Shown here in pieces: positions 54,520-64,000 of a stretch of 64,000 nucleotides of DNA. The notes under the pieces are model-generated. The model was not told the DNA's origin. It saw only the letters and a program-made list of their open reading frames with translations, and did no database searches. Position 1 is the first letter of the stretch, and every line of letters starts with the position of its first letter. Made by a program: the position numbers and the translations under genes. The DNA is taken from the NCBI GenBank assembly GCA_030704615.1, contig CM060733.1:41540001-41604000 (forward strand), given 5' to 3'. The stretch is from Takakia lepidozioides (Eukaryota > Streptophyta > Takakiopsida > Takakiales > Takakiaceae).

Positions 54520-55372
54520 TTGTTCCATTCTGGAACTACCCTGACGCAGGTAATTTACTTCTCTTATAGTCACCATGCTGAGATGTTGAGATTTCTACGC
54601 TCTTCCACAAGGACGTAGGCTTTTTGACGAGAAATGAAACGAAATGGTACTTTATAACGTCCGCGGAAAGCTCAAAGAGCTTATGGGACAAAATAACCCC
54701 GTGGAGCTGTGATCACCCACTATCAATCCCAGTGCTCTTTGCGATGCAGCTCTGGCATACTAGCAGCAAAGCAGATGTCTCGGACTAGGTATATACTGCA
54801 AGAGAACCATCCACTTTTGTGCGATCCATGTCTCTAGCTTGCTCTCTTACTCTCTGCTTGGAGGTTCACTCTGTCCCTCTCATGGCTTGCCGTGTAGGCG
54901 GCTCCGCACATATGCTCAAGTGTGAGGAAACTTTGCTGTAGCACTTGTCATATTCGAACCCATTGGGGTGTTATAACAGCGGAGAGCACGCCAGGAAACA
55001 TCGGCAGCCAAGCACAGAGAAGGAGGGACTTCGGGAGCGTTTCAGCTTCAACCTCACTAACTCCATGGACAATATGCCAGCATAACGTCATTCCATTTCA
55101 AATACCATCGTCCTTTCCCACGCATCCTCTAGCTTGGTTCTCAATTTTAAATATTATTCTGTATTGACAAGAACAACCTCCAGGGAGTTTGCCAAGCTGC
55201 TGGGTTTCTATAACTATTCCCCCAAGACTGTAAAACATTGGCAAATTTTTTTCTTTGTAATTCAAGGAGCCTCCCTTGCCATAAGGTTCCCCCGATTTAC
55301 GGGAAGTACCTTCCGCGCCCCGATTTGCCGGGCAAGGAGCGGGAAAGAAAAATTTCCCAGTTTTTCACGTTG
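54520..55372. other. Non-genic stretch
   Basis: Nothing recognisable. Short frames on both strands lack conserved motifs. Confidence 0.4.
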
Positions 55373-55483
55373 AGGAAGGGTCGTTCCCACAGCCCTTCCT
55401 GAATTTTCGAGCACCTGGAACTCGAGCTCCGCCCTCGTTGCCAGTGCTCTCAAATTCAGGAAGGGCCTTGGGAACGACCCTTC
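55373..55483. repeat. Long inverted repeat (hairpin, arms about 44 bp)
   Basis: The left arm GGAAGGGTCGTTCCCA, then CAGCCCTTCCTGAATTTTCG (55373-55417), pairs with the right arm CAAATTCAGGAAGGGCC, then TTGGGAACGACCCTTCC (55440-55483). There are a few mismatches and an intervening loop of about 22 nt. It could be a MITE, a small-RNA hairpin or half of a larger palindrome. Confidence 0.8.
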
Positions 55484-55850
55484 CCTAATACAAAACAATG
55501 CGACGCCGCTGCTGGGCGGCTGGTTGCAGCCGCATCACTAATCGAACAACTCCATAATGCTACCACGGCCTGCCCTGAAATCACCACTCCAGTGGTCACC
55601 CCATTGGCCGCCTCCTCTTGTGACATAAGGCTATGATCATGGCCAAAAGTTCCTACAAATATCACCAATTGTTCTTGCGGCTAGTATTGCCACGAGCATC
55701 CTGGATAGCCCGATGTAGCAGCTATACACGATCATTGCATTACCCATCGCACCGACTGCACCACCGGTGACCAACAACGTCTTCATTTATATAGTGCTAT
55801 CAAAATCTATCTAGCCTAGCACTACAAAAGCTAGACATCATCTCTCTTGA

Positions 55851-55976
55851 ATGATAAATAACTAAAAACCATCACTCACACACAGAGTATAGCAAGTGCA
55901 CCCCATGCCATGGGGAATCCACACCTAGCGCCATAGCCATCTCTCTCGAATTAACACATCGTTTTGACACTTGACT
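55851..55976. repeat. Dispersed repeat, copy 2
   Basis: This copy has the same order of blocks as 19387-19582 (GATAAATAACTAAAAACCAT, GGGGAATCCACACC, TAGCGCCATAGCCATC) and ends in AACACATCGTTTTGACACTT. It lacks the two-hairpin insert of copy 1. Confidence 0.65.
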
Positions 55977-56385
55977 TAATTCCAAGTGTCTAAAAATATT
56001 AACCGGTTAAATTTTAGCTAATTTCACACTATATGCATAAATTGCTTGACACTGTCAACTATGCATCCATCATCTAATTAAAAAATCTCTTACAATGCAA
56101 CAACAATAATATGTAAACCCAAGTTTCATTCCAAAGAAAATTGGCGAGTGACTAGATAGGCAGGAGTAAAGGGGGGCCCTAGTGTAGAGGCAGGAGAAGG
56201 ACACGCAGGACCGAGAGAAAAGGGGGGCTCTTGAGTAGAGAGGTGGTCCGGGCTGTAGGACACCTAGAGAAAAGGGGGAAGGAATAAAAAAATAGAAGGT
56301 TAAGAGTAGGCCCACCATTGGAGCAGGCAATGGTGGGTTAGGATTAGAGGTTATGTAGGGTTAGAATTAGTGGAAACTTGTCGAA

Positions 56386-56403
56386 GGGTAGGGTAGGGTA
56401 GGA
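56386..56403. repeat. GGGTA repeat (G-quadruplex-like)
   Basis: GGGTAGGGTAGGGTAGG gives four closely spaced G-tracts with loops of TA. The surrounding 56340-56370 contains GGGTTAG and GGATTAG phrases. It could fold as a G-quadruplex. It is too short to be telomere repeat (TTTAGGG in plants). Confidence 0.5.
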
Positions 56404-56516
56404 CACCTGGGGGTGTCTCTAGGGTCTTCTAGTCTCTAGGGTATTGTTACTCAATTAACAATAAACATCATCTAATTTCTTTTGCAAATGTTCCGCACCA
56501 CATTTTGAGTCGTTTT

Positions 56517-56786
56517 GTTTTATTTTATTTATTTTTTTAACTTTTTAATTTTCTGAAAAAGAGAAACACCTGGGAGCGAGACAAATCAGGCCCCTTGATA
56601 GAGAGGAGAAAATAACCTCTCATTAACCTCGCCATGAAGGCTTTCCGATGCAACTCCTCTGCGGGGAAGGGGGGAAGGGGGAGAAGAAGGTACCGCACCC
56701 GTCGAGTAGCAGGATTGGACCCTAGAGTCATCTGGGTGGCACTCAGTGCATTATACCAACTGAGCTACTGACTGTTGGTTTTATTT
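56517..56786 (-). mobile_element. tRNA-derived SINE, copy B, with 10-bp target duplication
   Basis: The SINE is 56527-56776 on the minus strand. Its head, CAGTCAGTAGCTCAGTTGG then TATAATGCACTGAG, has a clear box A. GGGTCCAATCCTG is the box B about 40 bp on. The 3' end is an A/T-rich tail. GTTTTATTTT occurs on both sides (56517-56526 and 56777-56786) as a target-site duplication. It is the better preserved of the two copies. Confidence 0.85.
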
Positions 56787-58325
56787 TTGGAGCGAGCAAA
56801 TTTTGTTGTGCAAAATGGGCAGCCTTGTTGGCCCAACAGTGGACAGAGACTGGTGACCGCACATAATGATAGTTCATTGGTGAAATGAAGAAAAATCAGC
56901 ACATGTGGAAATTCTTATTTTCTAATGGGGCCTATTTGCAGAGCCCACCAAAGGGAGGCGTAAGAAAGCTAATAAAATGTATACCCCTTACACCGGCTTT
57001 GGTCAGAGTCTTCTCTCTCTCTTTCTCTTGTTTGGAGGCGTGGAGCCTTCTAGAAGGGGCCACCTCCTCATCAAGCCTCCTCCTCATCAAGCCTCCTCAT
57101 CAAGCTCGCATGTTTCCGCCCCACCGCCCCCATCCCATGCCATATAAAAAATACTTGTACAGCTGTCTACCTCCCCTCGACCCTGCTACACTAACCTAGA
57201 CGCACAGGTGCCCGCACCCTGTCAAGCCATTTCCCTCCTCTCCCCTCCTCTCCAAGCCTCCTACAGCCCAACTGATTGGCTCTTCCCACAGAGTCGGATT
57301 GCCTAACCTTCCCAAACTGGCCAAACGAATTGGGGTACATAGGTTGGATTGTATTTACTATACTGATAGACATAGTCCAGAAATGGATGAAATCTTGGAA
57401 GTTATAAACTTGCCCACCCCCGCAAGCACTACTGTGTACTGTGTGCGCACCAGATACCATCCCCCAAATTAAGGCTTTCAGATGACGGTCACTCTTGCTA
57501 ATTGGTTACCTCAACACTGCTAAAAGTTCAAAGGCCTCACACAATGCATCTTGGGTGCCTTCTATGCTTGTATAACCATGTGTTTAAGCTACACCATAGA
57601 ATCATACCTGGATGCAGCTCGACAACCCGGAACTGTGCTGGCCTCAGCAGTGATTACCACAACACTTGGGTGGCAACAGGTGTTGTTAGTGTCATATGAA
57701 TGCAGGGATGGGAATTTACATGGAATGAAAGCATGGACAATCAAAACCATATCAACTTGCCATACTCTGGGGGCCTTGGTCCTTGCCACTTGTGCAGATC
57801 TTAAGAACATATCTTTGGAATAGGGTAGTGCTACCACACATCCACCATGCGGTACCCACTATCCCAATCCTGCATAACTCTGAGAGCACTGCTCCCAATA
57901 GTCATGTGATAGCCATAGTAGCAGAAACTACAGTCAAGAGCTAACAAGCTCATAAACAGCATCGGCAAAAAAGGAGAACAAAAAAGAACAAACAGGCCAC
58001 CAAACCAAAAAACAAAAGTGAAAAATATCCTGCGCCAAGAATGTGCAGAAGTCCAACCACTAACATAAATGGTACAGGTTATACACAATTGAATTTCACT
58101 TTGAGGACTAACTGTTGGACCTTACTGAGCTCCAGATCCCTCGACGAATTACGATTTTCCTTTTTAGAGGCCATTCTCATTGCGTAGGTACACAAGGATA
58201 GAGTGGACCACAAATTGGTTGCCACCATCCATTCCGTCACAGCATTTGTGCCTTACTCCAAAGCCAAAGAACGGCAATAGCTCAAAAATGCGTCCTGTGG
58301 TTTAAAAAGGTTAATGAGATGGTAA
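56787..58325. other. Non-genic stretch downstream of the ARIA-like gene
   Basis: No conserved ORF. CATCAAGCCTCCTCCT-type short tandem repeats lie at about 57068-57108, and CATATAAAAAATAC at about 57140 looks like a TATA box with nothing convincing downstream. The part just left of 58326 is presumably the 3' UTR of the minus-strand gene. Confidence 0.4.
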
Positions 58326-61300
58326 TCATGGAGATATTGCAGGTTGAGGTCGCAAAATTCGGTGCAGATAGTCATGTATTTCAGGTATAATTCGCTGGAT
58401 CAAGGCAGGGTACCTGTAAGAGTGGAAGAGAAAGTTATCCACTGTCACATAAGTTGACATACTAGAGGACCAAGGCACGGTGCAGGAAGAAAGAGGGAGT
58501 GTCCTTGGATTCACTAAAGAATACCAGAGAACCTGTAGTAAACAGATTCTGAAATATGCCCACTCAGCCATGGCAATAGTGGCATTGAACTAATCCTATA
58601 ACAGATTGATAAAGCTACAGCCAACCTTCAGACGGAACAGTCTGACTGCGTAACTCAGACATTGACCTTTCATTGCATACTTGTCAAATCAAGAAACATC
58701 ACACCTTCATAAACCTTCTTGATGACCCATCGATAGAGAACTTTTGGCCTCAACATCATTGGATGTACGTTCCCTAAAAGATATCTTCTAACACTGTAAG
58801 ACGCACTCACCAGATTCCCCAAACATGCGACATGGCAATAGATGTCTAGAGGGACACCTTTGAATCCAATTAAAGAGGGAAATGAACCCACTTCTGTTGA
58901 TAGAACTATAACAGGCCCTATGTATATAGACAAGAAGGGGCCAAGTCCGGAAGGACAAATGGCCCGAGTGTGGTTACTACATCTCAAGGAGCAAACAGAC
59001 GGCACAGTTGCTTACCCAGTCATGTTGCACATCTGCTCATGCTGTTTTAGGATGAACAAGACACAAGTGTGTTGCAGAGAGAGAGCATGATATGCCTCGG
59101 CCAAATCATACACGTTTGCAACATTCTCCACTGTCAAATCCTGCAATTCATAACCAACGAATCCTCACATCGATCTTGAAGATGCTGTCCCAACCTAGTA
59201 ATGACCAAACTAAACCATACAGGCTATTCAGAATTGAGTTAACCATCCATCAGAGGTAGGATCATTATAGCTAAGAAAATAAAACACAGACCAAAACAGG
59301 CTTCCTGACAGAGTGAATTAAACACTTCAGCATATCCCAACTTAATCAGGGATGTCAGAGACATTGAAGACCTACCTGGGCTATGGCATACTCGCACAGA
59401 CGTTTCAGACCTTCAAGGAGATACTGATCTGCAGCCCTCAGCAGATCTTGTGCAATGTCTGTCGTCACTTCCACTGTCCCTGTATAGATGCACCTGTTCC
59501 GATCCCAAAGTATATAACCAACTCGACATAAAGAAGACCACTTCCTTCCATCATCAACTTGCTTAACATATTCTTCACAACTTGTTCTTTGGCTGAGTCC
59601 AATTAAGCAGACTCACTTTCTGGCAGGTCCTGATCAGGAGCAATCATCATTATTTGGGAAGAAACTACAAAGCATTGCATACCTCATCATTAGCTCAAAT
59701 ACTTTCCAACTTATGTTTGGAATCTCTATATCCTTTGCCTCCTTCTCCTGCAACATACAAAAATGACTAGTCAACCACCCAGGGACTTATCCTCCTGTAT
59801 ACGAGCGTGCCTTGTGTCTCCTATATCTTCATTAGACTATGTGCAGTATATTATTTAGTCCTGACTTCTGACCACACACTACCTATCTCCACAAAAAAAT
59901 TCTCTTCATTGCTAAAATGTGGTATGGGCCATAAACCTTGTGCACATTACACGTAACCGTGCAATGTAACAAATAACACAGAATGTCAAAAGTATATCCT
60001 TACTATTTTTCAAACCAAACTCCTTGCAAAGCTTATTGCTACTGCAGAAGTTGATCCATTCTGCTCCTCCCTCCCACATTAGGAAGGGAAGTTGTGCAAA
60101 ATACCAGATCATTGGCAACTTTTTCATTTAGATCTTTCATAGCCTCTTCAAGAACCTAGCACCAACATATTTGGCTTTCCATAAAACCAGAGAAAGGATC
60201 TGGAAGTAGAAAAATTCAGAGTGTACCCTGTAGCCCCCATCGAACATGGCCCGAAATGCGTCAGATGACGCCAATAATGCAATCCTGTGTGCATAGAAAC
60301 GGCTCCCTGTACCCAATTACCCATGTTATGCAGCTATTACAACACCAGTACTCCTTCCCACGAGCCCAGGTACAAGTTACTTGGACACATTGTAGTCCCG
60401 AGATATATTCAGAGCAGTGTTGCGAAACTGAGAGTCCACCCAAAGATTTTAAGAAAATACAACAACATAAGACACCACATACCTTCTATAAGAAAGGTTA
60501 CATCTGAAAGCGTGCTGCTGTTGACATACTGTTCACCCAGATAAACCTGCATGATGCCATATATATCAGACAAACTCCCTACCATCATCAGTGAGGCTCT
60601 GGCAAGTATTGAATTAGTGCATAAAAATGACTCTATGAGGGCATGTGCCCTGCCATCACATATTCACCTCAAACATGATTAAATTGCATCAGGACTATTT
60701 CATCACTATGTACCTACATACCTTAGACATTTCATACAATGCACATCACTAAGGGAGTAGCCTTCCAAGATGGCTCAGACAACTGAACCTTTCTTTAGAA
60801 TGATTGAAAAGGGTGTTGTTCACTAACCTGTGGTGTAGGAGGAGGTGGGGCAGCATCAATAGGTGAAAGCGCCGTGGCCTTCTTAGCCAATGTACAAAGT
60901 GCTAAAGCACCATCACGTTGCTGTTTGGGGCTTGCAAATGCACTTAACATTTCCAACAGCACCTCCATCCCTGCACTAACAATGTTCTTTGTCACAACAC
61001 AAAACAACCCAACTCCCTCCTGTAGGAGCTTGAACAGCCAACAAGTCTCCAATTTGGTGCTAAGATGATGCAATAACTCAAGTGGGCTTCACCATGACCC
61101 AGTAAGCTTCAATATACTGAGTGTACAAACACCCTGCCTCATGACCCTGTGCAAGAAACATTTCCCCTAAAAACAAAGGTGTAACAGCCTCAACCAAGAA
61201 CACAGTGATACTTCCAGTGGTTACCGTTATTCTCAATGAAAATAATTCGCTGGTCATCAGGGGAACAAAGATGCGCAAGGGTAGTGGCAACCCTTCTCTG

Positions 61301-64000
61301 CACAATCTTGTCTGATGAACGCATGAGGTAAAGCAGATGCTTCAAAACCTGCAGAAGGCAACATTTAATATTACAGCACAAACTTGGGATACCATAACAT
61401 ATGGGTCTTTTGAAAGCAGCATCTCTACACCTCCACTCACATAATTACATACCCGTCCATGGATCTTTTCTTCCAACCTCTTCAACGTTTTCTGTACACA
61501 ATCTTTAGATGCCTGCAAAAGCAACAGGTAGGAGAACACACGAGAGTCAGAAAGAACTTCAAGTAGAACTTTCAGACCTACTTGCTATTGTTGGGATGCA
61601 CTACACCAAACAGTGATACAGGTACACCCGATTTCCAAGGCTGTAGAGATTGTACTCATAAGACGTTGTTTGCCGTAGCCTTGTGGCCATTGACCCCGCG
61701 CCCAGTTTCAGCGGGAACAAAAGGGATTTCCAAGGCTGTAGAGAGAACATGCCCTACACAAAACTGTATGTTCAAAGCAGGGAAAATCTCCTTTACATGA
61801 CATCCCCCACCTTAGTTTTACAGATTGATAGAAAGAATGCAAAGACCCCTGAGTGAGGAATCACAGAGATCCACGGCTAGCAACAGCCAAGGGAATGACA
61901 CCCTAGGACAATTTTCACTAATTGACCAACCAGAGCAAACCATAGAAGTACCTGAACAATAAGATCACCATCGTATAACCTTTGCACACCGCCCTCCCTG
62001 ACTATATCAGAAACATTATCCTGAGTGACACAAAAGGTGGGTGACCATCAGACTTTCACATCACCAATTTATTATTTCAGACAGGTCTGAAATGCAAAAA
62101 AACTGAGATGCTGATCGATGCTTTGTAAATTAACATACACATTCCAGAATGGCAGTGCAGACTGCTTACCTCATTGTCCGCCAGACCATATAGAGCAAAA
62201 GCAGCATTATGCTGCAAGGATCCATTTTTGGAGTCAAGAAGCTCAAGCAAGGGCCTCAGCCCACCATCATGTACAATGCCAGCTTGATTGTGTGTGTTCT
62301 GCGAGGACTATAATCCAAGTGTTAATACTACAGCAAGGATTGGCCAAAGACTTGAGAACTAGAGGACTGTCAAGCAAATCCGGAATAGAACTCTCAAGAG
62401 GAACAGGAGAACTGCAGTAATCAGAACCTGAGCCAAGCGCCCCAAAGCAAAGGCTGCCATTTCACGAAGTTGAGGATCGGTAGCTTCAAGCATCCGTATG
62501 AGTGGTCGCACTGCGCCACGTTGCACAATATGTACCTGACGTTTCACAGAGTTAGGTGTAGAAGGTCACATGACAGGTCCCACACGCATTGTTCTCATGA
62601 CCACGAGACTGCTGAAAGGCTACCAAGAAAAGCTCTCAGGGAACATGACTTTAAAATCTGCTCCACCTAATGATCTTGACTAAACATTCCACACATCAGG
62701 CCTGGGTGACTGACGGGGCACACTCATTCTAAAAATATCTGATCAAGACTCGAGGCTAGTCTCCCACATATCAGAGCAAAAATAAAGTTTGCCAGCATAT
62801 ACCATACTGGAAAGGCCAATTAGACTCTCAAATCACAGTAACACGAGGCTCTCACAACTGTTATCATTCTCAAATACATCACACCCGACACACATTTACA
62901 CAACAGAGAGTTCAAATCCTTAACTACATGGTTCACACGAGCTGAGACATAAGCACAAAGTATCCTTTGCCCTTGGACAGGCTCCTCATGAGCCCAAGAG
63001 AGTACTATCTACTGGCCTGCATTTTGAACGCCCCATTAGTGTAGATTTAAGGTGAAAGAGAGAGGTCCACTGACGAAGGACCGAAACAAGTACCTTGCAC
63101 TCTGGATCTGTTGTTGCAAACTGTCCTAACAAGAGGGCTGCCTCCCTTTGACTTTCCTGGCACCTTGAGCTGCAACAACAGGTAAAGAGCAACATTAGAG
63201 CGGGATCTAATGGAACAGCTAAAGAAGACTCCCTCACAAAAGAATGTGTGGACATCCTGTAAATCCTAGCGATTAATCCATTACCCTGCCATTTTGAAAT
63301 AAAGCTTTTGCAAGACCCAGGCCATGTCCAAATTGAATGGTACATTAGGACTGATACCCTGTTTGCTGCATTGTACCCGTGCTGGGCGATCTCCTGGGGA
63401 TGCGCAATGGCGGCGCTTTGTTTTTTAAAGTTTTCTGTGGTTGACAATTGAAAGTGTAGGCTGTTGTGGGTATTGTGAGTTGCTCTGAGTAGCCTAAGCT
63501 TCCCATCCACAGGAATGGACATCAATCCAAGGACATATGGCTAAGCGACATATGAACCTTAGAAGGCCAATGACAGGCTGGAGTGCTCCTGCTGCAAGAA
63601 CTTCTTTCTTGATATTGACTGAAGAATGCACCAGATTGCCAATTACTCCAACCTGACACAATGAAAAGATTGAAAACAGACATCAAGCCGGAGTAATATC
63701 AATTTGGCACTGTAAGTAAATCTTCGAACAGCATCATTGCGGTGTGGAAAGCAACTCGGACCTCAAAGGTTTAACAGCCACAAATACTACCAATAGTTCC
63801 TCACCATGATCCGTACAACGACAACGCAAACCACAGCTAAATCAAGCAGACACCACGGTTAAGCCCATTCTGTCATGTCAAAATGGCCATCCCCGTTCAA
63901 GAGAACAACAATGCTAGTTCTCAGAGAAGCTTGAGAGTTACATACCGCCTCATAATGGATCCCAACATCCTCTGAACGGAGCATGAATATCAGAGTTGGA
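58326..64000 (-). CDS. ARIA: ARM-repeat and BTB protein, ARIA/ABAP1-like (15 exons visible, 5' part off the window)
   Basis: Fifteen exons on the minus strand splice in frame: 63946-64000, 63558-63652, 63094-63169, 62428-62535, 62170-62298, 61952-62020, 61453-61512, 61225-61348, 60828-60970, 60483-60546, 60227-60306, 59683-59747, 59376-59493, 59016-59140 and 58326-58413 (stop 58326-58328). The protein has armadillo repeats (IVQRGAVRPLIRMLEATDPQ, LREMAAFALGRLAQ, GSLQHNAAFALYGLADNE). Then come a linker ALSPIDAAPPPPTPQ, a BTB/POZ domain (VYLGEQYVNSSTLSDVTFLI, FYAHRIALLASSDAFRAMFD, YTGTVEVTTDIAQDLLRAAD) and a BACK-like tail ending RIIPEIHDYLHRIL. Relatives act with ABF2 in ABA signalling (ARIA) or restrain DNA replication (ABAP1), probably also as Cullin-3 adaptors. 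No broken exon seen. Confidence 0.93.
61676..61727 (-). repeat. Non-LTR retrotransposon tail, copy 4 (in an ARIA intron)
   Basis: GTGGCCATTGACCCCGCGCC followed by CAGTTTCAGCGGGAACAAAA matches the extreme 3' end of the family seen at 4808, 6620 and 31430. Only about 50 bp remain, as in a very short 5'-truncated insertion. It lies in the intron between exons 61453-61512 and 61952-62020. Confidence 0.65.

Noticed and set aside
56386-56403. GGGTA repeats as interstitial telomere sequence
   Set aside because: The unit is GGGTA rather than TTTAGGG and spans only about four copies.

Overview
This is nuclear DNA of a land plant, and I see no bacterial operon logic. Three host genes have spliced structures that can be read exon by exon: a chloroplast-targeted small membrane protein (314-2370), the KEOPS subunit Pcc1 (4540-7661), and an ARM-repeat/BTB protein of the ARIA/ABAP1 type (58326 to beyond 64000, minus strand). 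Long introns full of retroelements, decayed plant-type PPR genes, and a DNMT3-like methyltransferase domain suggest a seed-free plant (fern, lycophyte or bryophyte). The species cannot be fixed from sequence alone.

Layout. 1-7.7 kb: two host genes, with 5'-truncated non-LTR retrotransposon tails in an intron. 7.7-9.9 kb: non-genic, with tRNA-derived SINE copies. 9.9-15.2 kb: a decayed L1-type LINE (minus) abutting two tandem PPR pseudogenes (15.2-17.8 kb, minus). 17.9-22.6 kb: degenerate transposon-like ORFs and a 164-bp tandem duplication. 22.9-31.2 kb: a decayed Ty3/Gypsy element with an RNase H-like ORF before gag and an extra ORF after integrase. 31.7-49 kb: a nest of two related Ty3/Gypsy elements. 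The older lies on the minus strand (31742-33670 plus about 44743-49060). It was hit by a solo LTR with a perfect 5-bp target duplication (32855-33451), and was later split by the younger plus-strand element (33671-44742). 51.2-54.5 kb: a TTAA-flanked DNA transposon-like unit carrying what look like host-gene fragments. 55.3-56.8 kb: a long hairpin, a dispersed repeat and a SINE with a 10-bp target duplication. 58.3-64 kb: the ARIA-like gene.

Main discovery. The nested elements encode gag, protease, a DNMT3/DRM-like cytosine-5 DNA methyltransferase, reverse transcriptase, RNase H, integrase and, in the plus copy, a C-terminal PHD finger. One element therefore carries a chromatin 'writer' (DNMT) and a chromatin 'reader' (PHD). 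The methyltransferase lies in the same place, between protease and RT, in both copies, and in the older copy the protease tail reads straight into it without a stop. The younger copy keeps the catalytic PCQ and ENV motifs. The older has lost the catalytic cysteine (PCQ to PYQ) and changed ENV to DNV.

Limits. All homology calls are from memory of motifs. LTR boundaries were read by eye. Intron positions were inferred from GT-AG sites that restore conserved protein sequence.
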